Positions 1 through 9,389 of a stretch of DNA of 64,000 nucleotides are shown piece after piece. The notes beneath the pieces are model-generated. The model had not been told where the DNA came from and searched no databases. It saw only the letters and a program-made list of their open reading frames with translations. The stretch is from an unicellular cyanobacterium SU2 (GTDB lineage Bacteria > Cyanobacteriota > Cyanobacteriia > Cyanobacteriales > Microcystaceae): the NCBI GenBank assembly GCA_002110465.1, contig NEED01000049.1:62001-126000 (forward strand). Direction: 5' to 3'. Within the stretch, counting starts at the first letter, position 1; every line of letters starts with the position of its first letter. The position numbers and the translations under genes are program-made.

Positions 1-1
1 C

Positions 2-529
2 CCTCTCAAAATAAGCCTTTTGACAGACCTGTCACCCCGTGAGGTAACTGAGTCTATCTTCCCCGTTAAGGTAGAAATTAACAACCTAAGCCCCCAAACC
101 ACCTATTACTATCATGTAACTGATATAGCAGGGGATATCGAAACGGGACAATTTACCACCGCAGCCGAATTAGGAACCCAAGCAAGGTTAAATTTCGGGG
201 TTTCTGGCGATTGGCAGGGAGAATTAGCCCCTTATCCTGCCATTAGTAATGTGGCTGAGAAAACCCTTGATTTCTTTGTTGAACATGGGGACACTGTTTA
301 CGCTGATATTGCCTCCGACGCGGTTAAAAATCCTGATGGAACTCGTAAAGATCAAGTAGAGACAATTGAAGAATACCGCGCCAAACACAGCGAAGTTTAC
401 AGCGATCGCTTAGGGTTAAATACTTGGGAAGAATTACGACGTTCTACCTCTATTCTCGCCACCATTGATGATCACGAAGTCATTAACGACTTTCCAAAAT
501 GGTTTTGTTGGTGTATTAGCGTAGCGTAA
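2..529 (+). pseudogene. PhoD-like alkaline phosphatase, truncated fragment
   Basis: The reading frame is open to the left edge, so the true start lies outside the window. The protein carries the fibronectin-like N-terminal part of PhoD phosphatases (a 'LSPQTTYYYHV' strand) and the start of the metallophosphatase domain: GVSGDWQG, then FVEHGDTVYAD, then ATIDDHEVINDF. In intact PhoD proteins this last motif is followed by several hundred more residues. Here homology stops at NDF and the frame ends 11 codons later inside a palindromic repeat at 510-535. Most of the catalytic domain is therefore missing and the gene is probably dead. Family role: extracellular or periplasmic phosphate release from phosphomono/diesters. 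The next gene also scavenges organic phosphate. Confidence 0.8.
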
Positions 530-535
530 TACACC
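510..535. repeat. Palindromic repeat at the phoD break point
   Basis: Arms GGTGTATTA and TAATACACC flank GCGTAGCG, giving a perfect 9-bp stem. It provides the last codons and the stop of the truncated phoD-like frame, so it sits at or next to the break. Elements of the form GGTG..TTA-GCGTAGCG-TAA..CACC are scattered in cyanobacterial genomes. Confidence 0.65.
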
Positions 536-564
536 CTACAGTTCTGTTAACATTTACTTTATAA

Positions 565-690
565 ACAGTCTCTAATGCTGTTTTAAAGGAATTAAGAATT
601 ATTAAGGAAAATATCCCAGGTTCCTCACAATTACGAGAAGCATATAAAGCTTCTTGGGTAAAAGTAAAACCAGTAGAAAAATCTCATTAA
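565..690 (+). pseudogene. Gene 3' remnant
   Basis: A 41-codon open stretch with no start ends at the stop 688-690. Its residues (ending ASWVKVKPVEKSH) look protein-like, being charged and helix-prone, and are preceded by an in-frame stop at 562-564. It does not resemble the C-terminus of PhoD proteins, so it is more likely the tail of another decayed gene. Weak evidence; it could be chance. Confidence 0.25.
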
Positions 691-852
691 TTAAGGTTTG
701 ATAGCCAATCCCCCTTGTTAAGTTTATTGTTGTTTAGTTTGGGCAATTTTTTAACTTAACTGATCAATAAAAGTATTTTCAAGCTATTACGATATGATAA
801 TATTATATGGTAAGCGATTCCCCTCGCAAGAGCTTTCGGCTGCGCCTTCTTA

Positions 853-873
853 GGTTGCGTTGACAACGAAACC
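853..873. repeat. Small palindromic repeat remnant
   Basis: GGTT-GC-GTTG-A-CAAC-GA-AACC forms an interrupted palindrome resembling the GTTGGGTTTCGT...CAACCCAAC family of short cyanobacterial repeats. It sits between the phoD fragment and the MITE-like element, in a stretch with no gene. Confidence 0.4.
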
Positions 874-939
874 CAAAAATTAACGCCTATTATTCTTGAT
901 GTTATGATTTAGCTTAAACTATAGTTTAAACTGACTTAC

Positions 940-1078
940 GATCCCCCTAAATCTTCCTTTTAAAGGGGGACTTTGTTCTTATTCCCTCTTTAAATAAGGA
1001 GAACTTTGTTGTTATTTCTCTATTTGCCAGGGTAATTTTCTTATTATTCCCCCTTAAATAAGAGGGCTAGTGGGGATC
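940..1078. repeat. MITE-like element with GATCCCC terminal inverted repeats
   Basis: The element opens with GATCCCCCTAAATC and closes with GGGCTAGTGGGGATC, which are inverted copies. Internal subcopies of the 'TTTAAAGGGGGACTTTG' and 'CCCCCTTAAATAAG' type are also present. This is the layout of the abundant CCCCTAAATCCCCC repeat family of cyanobacteria. It encodes no protein. The imperfect internal matches suggest an old copy. Confidence 0.6.
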
Positions 1079-1128
1079 AAATCTGTGCAGCGAGAACTGC
1101 TACATAAGCTTTTAGACTTACTATTAAA

Positions 1129-1180
1129 AGGTTAAAAATAGATTAACCAAAGTTTAATTTTTAGACATGAATAGGTTAAG
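1129..1180. promoter_or_regulatory. Candidate Pho box (SphR/PhoB operator)
   Basis: Octamers repeat with an exact 11-bp period: AGGTTAAA (1129), AGATTAAC (1140), AGTTTAAT (1151), a poor copy at 1162, and AGGTTAAG (1173). The cyanobacterial Pho box is a direct repeat of PyTTAAPyPy(A/T) with 3-bp spacers; these are that motif on the opposite strand. The position, about 245 bp upstream of a secreted nuclease/5'-nucleotidase, fits phosphate-starvation control. Period and motif are seen directly; SphR binding is inferred. Confidence 0.55.
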
Positions 1181-1423
1181 AAAAAATATCTTGAATATGG
1201 TTTAATTTGTTTTGCAATTTTTGTAAACATATTGTAGATTTTGTAACTAGAAACAATATTTTTCTAAGCTTGTATCAGTTTAATTCAGTTCAAACGTTCA
1301 AATCGTGAATTTTTTGGGAAAAAACTTCTTAATTTTTCAGCATTTTTGAGGAAATACTGACCCTATTTTCTGTGTAGCCGTGTAACCCTTATTCAACTAT
1401 TAACCATCAACCAATCAATCATT

Positions 1424-4400
1424 ATGTTCAGCGAAGATTTCAATCTATTTTTAGGAGAGGGTTTTGCCCCTCAACCTGAAGAAGGACAATTAAATTCTAA
1501 TGCTTGGATTGTCACGGGATTATCTGAGGGAAATCTCAATTTTGGCGATACGGCAACCTCTGGAGACTTTGCTAGAGGTACAGCAAGGCGTGCCGTTTTT
1601 ACTGGCGGAGTTTATAGCTTTGAAGTCGAAAGCGGCAATAACATCTTAGGAATTCAACCCACAGGTACTGGCTTTACCCCTGGAGAAATTGTCTTAAAAT
1701 TGCAAAATACGGGAGAAAGTGAGCTTACAGAAGTAGACGTTGATTACAATATTTGGTCTTTTAATGATCAACCTCGTGCTAATTCCCTGAACTTTTCTTA
1801 CTCCAGCGACGGAACCAATTATATTACTCTCAATGAACTAGATTTTACTACCCCAGAAGCCGCAGATGCTTCCCCCAGTTGGCAAAATGAAGATCGTTCA
1901 ACCACAATTACAGGATTAACTTTAGCCCCTGATGACTTTTTTTATCTCAAATGGACAGGAGATGATGCTAGTGGTAGCGGCGGTAGCCGAGATCAATATG
2001 GTATTGATAATGTCGAAGTATCAGGATTAAGTTTACCCAATATTGAACCTTCAGACCCTATCGTTGCAGCCATTTACGAAATTCAGGGTTCAGGTGCTAC
2101 CAGTCCTTTAGAAAACCAAATTGTGACCACCACAGGGGTTGTCACCGCAGACTTCCGTGATCTTAATCCAGATGATTTTGCACCTTTACGGGGTGTTTTC
2201 ATTCAAGATACTACGGGAGATGGCGATATTGCGACCTCAGATGGAATTTTTCTTTTCTTGCCCGAACCTAACGAGTTTTCTGATTTTACCCTCGATATTG
2301 GGGATGTCATTGAAGTCACAGGGACAGTCACCGAAAACAGTCCTAGTAATTCCACCAGCGATGGACGGACAAACTTTACCCATCTTGACTTGGTAACAGA
2401 CATTGAAGTTATTGGCGAAGACACCGTTACTCCCACCTCTATTACCCTTCCCGAAACCGTTGAAGGGGAATTAGAACAATACGAGGGGATGTTAATTACC
2501 ACCCCCGAAATGACGGTAGCGCAAACCTTCTTTGTGGGACGTTATGGCCAGTTAACTCTAGCTTCTGCTGATGATAATGGGGATGCTGGACGACCTTATC
2601 AACCTACTAATCAATTTCGTCCGAATACCCCCGACGCGATCGCTTTAGCTGACGAAAATGCCCGACGTATTTTGATTTTAGATGACGGACAAGATAGCCG
2701 AAGATTAGGAGATAATCCTGATACTGTTCCCTTTTTAGGCGCACCACCGCCAGAGGTTATTCGTGCGGGTGATACCGTTACCGATCTCGTTGGGGTTTTA
2801 GATTTCGGACGTATTAATTCTAGTAGTAGCAATCCTAACTTAGATTATCGTCTACAGGTATTGGATACAGAAACTCCCACCTTTACCAATACTAATCCTC
2901 GTCCCGAAACCCTCGAAGATATAGGGGGACGCTTAAAAGTCGGCAGTTTTAACGTTCTCAATTACTTTACCTCCCTCAGACAAGATGATTCTGATGCGCG
3001 GGGTGCGTTCGATGAAGATGAACTGATTCGTCAACGAGATAAAATCGTTGCTGCTATCACCACCATTGATGCAGACGTTTTAGGGTTAATTGAAATCGAA
3101 AATAACGGCTATGGGGAAGATAGTGCCATTCAAGACCTGGTAAATGGCTTAAACGACGTTGCAGGAGAAGGAACTTACGCTTTCGTTGATCCAGGAGTAG
3201 AACAATTAGGAACCGATGTTATTACCGTTGGCTTTATTTACAAACCTGATAACGTCAGTCCTGTAGGAGATGTAGCGGTTCTCGATAAAACGGTTGATCA
3301 ACGCTTCGATACTGATAATCAACGTCCTGCATTGGCGCAAACCTTCCAAGAAATTGCCACGGGAGAAACATTCACCGTTGTTAATAACCATCTCAAGTCT
3401 AAAGGAAGTCCCCCACGGAATTTACCAGAGGGAGAAGAACCCGATCCTCGTGATCTCGATCTTGGAGATGGCCAAGGTTTCAGTAACTTCACTCGTACCC
3501 AAGCAGCAGAAGCGTTAGTAGATTGGATTGCTACTGATCCTACCAACAGTAATGATCCAGATGTGCTAATTGTGGGAGATTTAAACGCCTATGCCCAAGA
3601 AGATCCGATTTTTACGTTAGAAAATGGCGGTTATACCAATTTAGCTGAAGATGAAGCTTATTCTTTTATCTTTGATGGTGCGTCAGGGACTTTAGATTAT
3701 GCCTTAGTGACTCAAAGCTTGATCGATCAAGTTACAGGAGTAACGGAATGGCATATTAACGCAGATGAACCGAAAGTCATTGATTATGAAGATTTCTTCA
3801 ATCCCCCAGGATACTATAGCCCCGATTCTTTCCGTTCTTCTGACCATGATCCCGTTATTGTTGGCTTAGATCTCGCTACTACCGAAGAACCAGAACCCTT
3901 TACCCTGCAAATTCTCCATGCAGGAGACCAAGAAGGGGGATTAAATGCCCTAGAAGATGCAGAACGCTTTAGTGCGGTGTTAGATGCCCTGAAAAATCAG
4001 GACAACGATGGGGATGGCAATGCTGATTATGAGAATACAGTAGTTTTAGGGTCAGGAGATAGCTGGATTCCAGGAGTATTCTATGACGCGAGTGAAACGG
4101 CCTATGGTGCGCCAGGACGGGGAGATATCCTGATTCAAAATGAACTGGGATTTGATGCGATCGCCTTTGGTAACCACGAATTTGACCAAAATACAGGAGC
4201 GATTCGTGAAATCTTACTAGCTGACCCCGAAAATAACTACCCTGGAACCTTATTCCCCTATCTCAGTGCTAACCTAGACTTCAGCACCGATGAGAATCTA
4301 GCCGATTTAGTGACCGCCGATGGTCAAGAAGCCAGTACCATCCCCAACAGCATCGCCAAAAGCACCGTAATTACGGTTAATGGGGAGCAAATTGGGGTAG

Positions 4401-6334
4401 TCGGCGCAACCACTCCTACGTTATCTAGTATTTCTTTCCCTGGCGATGTGGGCGTAAATCCAGAAGATGCAACGGATGTTGATGCCCTCGCCGCCAGCAT
4501 TCAAACTTCAGTAGATGCCTTGACGGAAGCGGGAATTGACAAGGTAATTGCCCTCACCCATATGCAGGTGATTGATGTTGAGTTAGCCTTAGCCGAAAAA
4601 CTCACCGATGTGGATGTGATTATCGCTGGTGGGAACCATTTAGTAACAGTAGATGAGAATGATCGCCTACGGGATGGGGATAACAAACAACTCGACTATC
4701 CTGTATTCGAGACAGATGCCGCAGGAGACCCCATTGCCGTCGTCAATGCTAACGCTTTATACCGCTATGTTGGGCGTTTAGTCATTGATTTTGATGCCAA
4801 TGGCAATATTATTCCTGAAAGCTATGATTCTGATATTAGTGGTGCTTATGCCACCGATGATCAAGGGGTAGCTGATTTAGGAGGAACTCCAGATCCTGAA
4901 ATCACCACCATTACTGATACCCTCGAAGGCATTATTGTTCAACAAGACAGCAACTTCTTTGGGGTCACCGATGTCTTCCTCAATGCGAATCGTTCCGGTG
5001 GGGGTCCTGACGGGGTTCGTAACCAAGAAACCAACTTAGGGAACTTAACCGCCGATGCTAACTTAGCGATCGCTAAAGAGTTTGACTCGGACACAGTCAT
5101 CTCCCTGAAAAATGGGGGAGGAATTCGGGCTAATATTGGCAGTATTGTCACTCCAGGGGGAAGTACCGAACCGGTGCGCTTACCTCCCGAAGGCAATGAA
5201 CTCTCTGGTAAACCTGATGGGGGAATTTCCCAGATTGATATTCAAAACACCCTCGCTTTCAATAATGGTTTAACCTTGGTTACGGTTACCGCCGAAGAGT
5301 TACTCGCCATTCTTGAACATGGTATTGCTGAAAGTACCAACGACGACAACAGTGCGCAAGGACGATTTCCTCAAGTCAGTGGTATGGCCTTTAGTTTTGA
5401 CTTGGATCTCCCGACCGGCGATCGCATCCAATCTTTAGCCATTCAAGATGAGAATGGAAATATCGTTGATACAGTAGTTAGGGATGGTGAAATCGTCGGA
5501 GATTCTAGCCGTATCTTCCGCATGGTGACTCTCAATTTCTTAGCCGGTGGAGGAGATGGTTATCCGATTCCCCAAACGGATCGAGTGGATTTAGCGGCTG
5601 ACGATGCCGACCCCCGTACTGGTGTAGCGACTTTTGCCCCTGATGGGTCAGAACAAGACGCTTTAGCGGAGTATTTGGTAGAAAACTTTGATCCAACCCA
5701 AGATGCTAACAATAGTCCCTTTGATCAAGTGGATGTTCCCCGTGAAGGCGATGAACGGATTCAGAACCTCGATTTTCGTGAGGATACAGTCTTACCCGAT
5801 GTCGTTGAAGTCCCCCAAGTTGTCTCAGGAACTCCAGAAAATGATGATTTTGATACGGTTTTCTCGGAAGACTTTAAGGGAGACGAGCAAATCCTTATTG
5901 CTGGTAGCGGTGATGATCAGGTCAATCTTACCTATGCAGAAGGAGGAAACACGGTTCAGACCAATTCAGGGGATGACATCCTCTTTGCTGGTACTAATGA
6001 CCGCATTGATGCTGGTGCTGGTGATGATTTGCTATTCTTAGGGTCCGGTGGCGGAAATAACCGAGTAACGGGAGGTTCTGGCGGAGATATCTTCTATCTC
6101 ACCCAAGACGATGAGCTATTACCGGCTAATCCCAATACTATTGGTGATTTCAACGCATCAGAAGGGGATCAACTGGGATTCCTGGCGACTTCCTTAGCGT
6201 TTGGGTCAACTGAGTTGAATTTCCGTCAAGATGGCGCAAATACCATCATTACAGCCTTTGGACAAGATGTGGCGATTCTCAATGGAGTAAATGCCCTCAG
6301 CTTGATCGAAGACAATTTCGTATTTAACAGCTAA
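1424..6334 (+). CDS. Secreted ExeM/NucH-type nuclease fused to 5'-nucleotidase with RTX-like C-terminus
   Basis: 1636 residues with no Sec signal peptide. Residues ~1-205 form a beta-rich domain of unknown role. Residues ~210-330 resemble the OB-fold region of ExeM/NucH nucleases. Residues ~505-840 are an endonuclease/exonuclease/phosphatase domain with KVGSFNVLNYF, LIEIENNGYG, NNHLKSKG, IVGDLNAY and SSDHDPV. Residues ~850-1480 are a 5'-nucleotidase: metallophosphatase motifs GDSW, FGNHEFDQ and GGNH, then the C-terminal domain with NLGNLTADA and KNGGGIRANI. The first metal motif reads HAGDQEGG rather than the common D-x-H-G. Residues ~1490-1636 are rich in GSGDDQ, GAGDDLLF and GGSGGDIF, calcium-binding RTX-like turns expected of a type I secretion substrate. 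The likely role is to cut extracellular DNA and nucleotides and release phosphate. Start ATG at 1424; no clear Shine-Dalgarno. Confidence 0.88.
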   Translation: MFSEDFNLFLGEGFAPQPEEGQLNSNAWIVTGLSEGNLNFGDTATSGDFARGTARRAVFTGGVYSFEVESGNNILGIQPTGTGFTPGEIVLKLQNTGESELTEVDVDYNIWSFNDQPRANSLNFSYSSDGTNYITLNELDFTTPEAADASPSWQNEDRSTTITGLTLAPDDFFYLKWTGDDASGSGGSRDQYGIDNVEVSGLSLPNIEPSDPIVAAIYEIQGSGATSPLENQIVTTTGVVTADFRDLNPDDFAPLRGVFIQDTTGDGDIATSDGIFLFLPEPNEFSDFTLDIGDVIEVTGTVTENSPSNSTSDGRTNFTHLDLVTDIEVIGEDTVTPTSITLPETVEGELEQYEGMLITTPEMTVAQTFFVGRYGQLTLASADDNGDAGRPYQPTNQFRPNTPDAIALADENARRILILDDGQDSRRLGDNPDTVPFLGAPPPEVIRAGDTVTDLVGVLDFGRINSSSSNPNLDYRLQVLDTETPTFTNTNPRPETLEDIGGRLKVGSFNVLNYFTSLRQDDSDARGAFDEDELIRQRDKIVAAITTIDADVLGLIEIENNGYGEDSAIQDLVNGLNDVAGEGTYAFVDPGVEQLGTDVITVGFIYKPDNVSPVGDVAVLDKTVDQRFDTDNQRPALAQTFQEIATGETFTVVNNHLKSKGSPPRNLPEGEEPDPRDLDLGDGQGFSNFTRTQAAEALVDWIATDPTNSNDPDVLIVGDLNAYAQEDPIFTLENGGYTNLAEDEAYSFIFDGASGTLDYALVTQSLIDQVTGVTEWHINADEPKVIDYEDFFNPPGYYSPDSFRSSDHDPVIVGLDLATTEEPEPFTLQILHAGDQEGGLNALEDAERFSAVLDALKNQDNDGDGNADYENTVVLGSGDSWIPGVFYDASETAYGAPGRGDILIQNELGFDAIAFGNHEFDQNTGAIREILLADPENNYPGTLFPYLSANLDFSTDENLADLVTADGQEASTIPNSIAKSTVITVNGEQIGVVGATTPTLSSISFPGDVGVNPEDATDVDALAASIQTSVDALTEAGIDKVIALTHMQVIDVELALAEKLTDVDVIIAGGNHLVTVDENDRLRDGDNKQLDYPVFETDAAGDPIAVVNANALYRYVGRLVIDFDANGNIIPESYDSDISGAYATDDQGVADLGGTPDPEITTITDTLEGIIVQQDSNFFGVTDVFLNANRSGGGPDGVRNQETNLGNLTADANLAIAKEFDSDTVISLKNGGGIRANIGSIVTPGGSTEPVRLPPEGNELSGKPDGGISQIDIQNTLAFNNGLTLVTVTAEELLAILEHGIAESTNDDNSAQGRFPQVSGMAFSFDLDLPTGDRIQSLAIQDENGNIVDTVVRDGEIVGDSSRIFRMVTLNFLAGGGDGYPIPQTDRVDLAADDADPRTGVATFAPDGSEQDALAEYLVENFDPTQDANNSPFDQVDVPREGDERIQNLDFREDTVLPDVVEVPQVVSGTPENDDFDTVFSEDFKGDEQILIAGSGDDQVNLTYAEGGNTVQTNSGDDILFAGTNDRIDAGAGDDLLFLGSGGGNNRVTGGSGGDIFYLTQDDELLPANPNTIGDFNASEGDQLGFLATSLAFGSTELNFRQDGANTIITAFGQDVAILNGVNALSLIEDNFVFNS

Positions 6335-6349
6335 ATTGATTGGTTATAG

Positions 6350-6391
6350 GGTGGGCAAATTTGACTGAACTCATTACAGTTTTTGCCCACC
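6350..6391. terminator. Bidirectional hairpin between convergent genes
   Basis: GGTGGGCAAA at 6350-6359 pairs with TTTGCCCACC at 6382-6391, a perfect 10-bp stem with a 22-nt loop, between the stop codons of two convergent genes. There is no long U-run, so factor-independent termination is only likely, not certain. Confidence 0.55.
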
Positions 6392-6397
6392 TTATCG

Positions 6398-7564
6398 TTA
6401 AACATCTTTATTAAGTAGATCGGCGATCGCCTGTTGAGGATGATGGTCTTTGTGAGGAAGTTTCTGACGTGCATCAGTAATTAACCAATCTAGGGCGGCC
6501 GCTTGAACATCAATAGATGCCCCTGTTTTATCAACACAGTAGCGACCAAATACCAACTTATCCACTAAACGAACTCCTGGACCTAAACGAGAATATTCAA
6601 AAATAACACTATTATCTACTGTTGCACCGCTACACACCCAACAATTTGGGCCGATCATACTCGGTCCAATAATGGTTGCCCCATCTTCAATGTGGGTCAT
6701 CGCCCCAATATAAACGGGTCCTTGAATATTCACTTTATCCCAGTTAACTGCCACATTGAGTCCTGTATAAATTCCTGGTTTAACTTCCACCCCAGGAATA
6801 GCAACATTTTTAATTTCTCGTAGCAAAACCCCCCGAATAGCGTGCCAATAATCAGGAACTTTGCCAATATCCACCCATTCAAAGTCCATATTAACCGCAT
6901 AAAAAGGCGCACCTTTGTCGACTAATTGGGGGAACAATTCGCCACCGATATCATACTTTTGATTGGGGGGAATATAATCTATAATTTCAGGCTCAAAAAT
7001 ATAAATTCCTGTATTAATGTTGGTACTAAGGGCTTCTTCAACGGAAGGTTTTTCTTGAAAGGTTTGAATCCTTCCTTCTTCATCACTAACCACTACCCCA
7101 TAACTAGACACCACTTCCTGGGGAACGGATTTAGTCACAATAGTGGCGATCGCCCCCTTTTGCTTATGCCATTTTACGGCTGTGGTTAAATCTAAATCAA
7201 TTAGGGCATCCCCACAAAGCACTATAAAGGTATCATCAAAAAAGGGGTTAAAGTCTTGAATTCGTCTTAATCCTCCAGCTGAACCCAAAGCAGCCCCGAC
7301 TAATTCTCCATTATCAGCAATATATCCTTCAAAAGAATAGCCAATTTGTACGCCAAAGCCTTGCCCATCACGGAAATAACTTTCAATTTCTTCGGCCAAA
7401 TGACTGACATTGACCATTATCTCTGTAAAACCATGCTGTCGTAGGAGTTCAAGGAGAAACTCCATGACCGGTTTTTGGAGAATGGGAATCAGAGGTTTGG
7501 GAATGGTATGGGTAATTGGACGAACACGAGTGCCTTTTCCGGCGGCCAAAATCATGGCTTTCAT
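6398..7564 (-). CDS. Sugar-phosphate nucleotidyltransferase (mannose-1-phosphate guanylyltransferase-like)
   Basis: 388 residues from the ATG at 7564. An ATG 27 bases upstream is possible, but the family begins at MKAMILAAGKGTR. N-terminal Rossmann nucleotidyltransferase domain: signature LAAGKGTRVRPIT, KPLIPIL, the metal/sugar motif LCGDALIDLDL, and NINTGIYIFEP. The C-terminal third is a left-handed beta-helix of hexapeptide repeats (VYIGAMTHIEDGATIIGP and following). It activates a sugar-1-phosphate with NTP for cell-surface polysaccharide or glycoconjugate synthesis. The exact sugar cannot be told from sequence. A second, larger relative lies at 51331-53856. It stands alone, convergent with the nuclease gene. 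Confidence 0.82.
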   Translation of the reverse strand: MKAMILAAGKGTRVRPITHTIPKPLIPILQKPVMEFLLELLRQHGFTEIMVNVSHLAEEIESYFRDGQGFGVQIGYSFEGYIADNGELVGAALGSAGGLRRIQDFNPFFDDTFIVLCGDALIDLDLTTAVKWHKQKGAIATIVTKSVPQEVVSSYGVVVSDEEGRIQTFQEKPSVEEALSTNINTGIYIFEPEIIDYIPPNQKYDIGGELFPQLVDKGAPFYAVNMDFEWVDIGKVPDYWHAIRGVLLREIKNVAIPGVEVKPGIYTGLNVAVNWDKVNIQGPVYIGAMTHIEDGATIIGPSMIGPNCWVCSGATVDNSVIFEYSRLGPGVRLVDKLVFGRYCVDKTGASIDVQAAALDWLITDARQKLPHKDHHPQQAIADLLNKDV

Positions 7565-7655
7565 GAATGTTATTTCCTCAATCGCTGTCACAACTGTCTA
7601 GGATGACACTGCTCAGTTTACCATTTACCCTTTTGAAAAGTTAGAAAATTAATTA

Positions 7656-8432
7656 TCAAAGGACTTGTATTTTTAGGTCTTGGTAAAACTCCTCTTGAGA
7701 TAATTCCACTTTAGATTGGGAGGATAAGAGTAATAATGCCCAAAAAATCCCTACACGATCGCGTTTAACTTCGGGATCATTGACAGATTGTATTCGATGC
7801 CAACAAGTTAGTAATTCTTCTAATTTAATCCAGTTTTGAGTCTGAATAAACTCCGATAATTGTTCTTGAAAAAATGCTTCTAATTGTTGAGCTAATTCGG
7901 TTAAATTTTCCTGATGTGCCAGTTGGGTCACAATTGCTGTGGCTTCTTGGCGAGAGGCATTACGGGGTTGTTTTCGCCGTCGAGGACTAGGTGTTTTGGG
8001 ATTATCTAACTCTTGGGCAATTTCTTCAATATGGGTTATCAGTTCACTAAGGGTGACACGGCGTTGGCGAGGGGGAGAAGCAGCAGTGCGACGACGAAGT
8101 CTTTGTTCTAAATGAAGGGGTAAGTAACGGTTGGGTCCATTGGGCGCAATTTCAGCCAATTCTAATTCATTTTCTGTTGCTTCTTCGGCTAGTTCAAGGG
8201 TTTCGAGGGTATCAGCTTTGAAGCGCACTAACATCGAAGCCCAAAGAAAGGCTTGTCCAGATTTCGGTAAATTAGTCCGCTGATAGGCTAGATCTAAGTC
8301 ATCCGTAAGCCCTGACTCATCTAAAAAGCGGTCAATCACATCAATTACTTGAACATTCCAGGGATCAATCTCTCCCTGTTGCGCTAAATCGATTAAGCTG
8401 GCGATCGCTTCACTGGCTGAGGAGGTAGTCAT
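7656..8432 (-). CDS. scpA: Segregation and condensation protein A
   Basis: 258 residues with the ScpA kleisin pattern. The N-terminal helical segment is EAIASLIDLAQQGEIDPWNV, followed by VIDVIDRFLDE and the FLWASMLVRFKADTLE region. A charged middle with an Arg-rich stretch (RRRKQPR) follows. The C-terminal winged-helix-like part ends FWALLLLSSQSKVELSQEEFY. ScpA bridges SMC and ScpB in the bacterial condensin complex that compacts and segregates the chromosome. ScpB is not in this window. The opening residues (MTTSSASEA) suit the family start. A gene-poor kilobase lies upstream. Confidence 0.88.
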   Translation of the reverse strand: MTTSSASEAIASLIDLAQQGEIDPWNVQVIDVIDRFLDESGLTDDLDLAYQRTNLPKSGQAFLWASMLVRFKADTLETLELAEEATENELELAEIAPNGPNRYLPLHLEQRLRRRTAASPPRQRRVTLSELITHIEEIAQELDNPKTPSPRRRKQPRNASRQEATAIVTQLAHQENLTELAQQLEAFFQEQLSEFIQTQNWIKLEELLTCWHRIQSVNDPEVKRDRVGIFWALLLLSSQSKVELSQEEFYQDLKIQVL

Positions 8433-9128
8433 AATGCAAGTATAAATTGGTCGAGGGGCTGTTTACCCATCCTTGAGACAACAGCGTCTGTTATTTCTAT
8501 TATGTCTGATAGATGACATAACTCTACTCTTGTGAGTTCCAAACCAGTTGAAGATCTGCACAACAAGAAAGTTCCGCGACTGTTTTAATCTACTTGCTCA
8601 GCACAACGTAGAATTAAAAATGCAGAATTTAGAATAACTCTAAAATTTTTTTTATTTGACTGTTCATAAACAAGCAATCAATGATATTATAAGAGTAGGT
8701 TGTAAGGAATGCAATAAACTTTTCCTCAAACTTACTACTATTTTTTAATAGGGTGCGTTGTCTCGGGAACATCTAAAATTCTATTAATAAACGCTCCTGA
8801 GCATTGACTTATGGCAGTTATCATCAGACATGAGAGGGATAACGGCTGCATCTTTAGCTTGGCAATTGATGAACTACCATCCTTTAGCAGGTAAGATAGG
8901 GAATAAAATAACATAGATTGACATTTTGTTTGATCAAGCTAAGGAAATCAAAATAAAGAAAAGACAGTTAAAGATTAAGTTTTGTATTTAGTTCAATTGT
9001 TCTTTTGTCTACTAACTATTCTCATTGAGAGAGTCAATAGTTCAATAGGATTATTAATGTGTAAACTGCTTTAAATATTCGTATTTCCCCCTGCATAGAA
9101 TGGGTGAACCAAAAATAACGAAGATAAG
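8433..9128. other. Gene-poor intergenic stretch
   Basis: About 700 bp upstream of scpA (minus) with no convincing gene on either strand. The sequence is AT-rich, with short open stretches below 50 codons and no family resemblance. A 'GGGTGCGTTG' block near 8751 resembles fragments of dispersed cyanobacterial repeats. No tRNA or clear RNA structure was seen. Confidence 0.5.
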
Positions 9129-9290
9129 ATGTTCAAGAAAGTTACTCGAGTAGTAGAAAGTACCAAGAAATACTTTACAACCCATCGTCAACAGTTATCT
9201 ATTATCAGCGACCGTGGAAACAATCGTCAAAAAAAATCGTCAATTATCTATCAAGACATACCAGTTATTAACAAGCAGATTAATTATTAA
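9129..9290 (+). CDS. Small basic protein (53 aa), unknown function
   Basis: ATG at 9129 opens a 53-codon frame with about a quarter Lys/Arg/Gln (MFKKVTRVVESTKKYF at the N-terminus, ending VINKQINY). It is soluble in character, with no signal peptide, membrane segment or Cys motif. It lies alone in a 1-kb intergenic region and is followed 100 bp later by a hairpin. A weak purine-rich stretch (GAAGATAAG) precedes the ATG. Codon choice resembles nearby genes. No family recognised; it could be chance. Confidence 0.35.
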   Translation: MFKKVTRVVESTKKYFTTHRQQLSIISDRGNNRQKKSSIIYQDIPVINKQINY

Positions 9291-9389
9291 GAGAAGTTAC
9301 CAATTCATTTTAACGAATATCAACTATCTGTTACTTGTGAGACATTATATTCATGCTTATTCAGGGTGAAATGATGGGATAAAAGTTAA

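Noticed and set aside
2203-2502. Minus-strand frames inside the nuclease/5'-nucleotidase gene (also near 2611, 3319, 4501 and 4939)
   Set aside because: They lie opposite a gene with strong domain support, have Ser/Arg/Pro-rich composition typical of antisense reading, and no start signal or family motifs.
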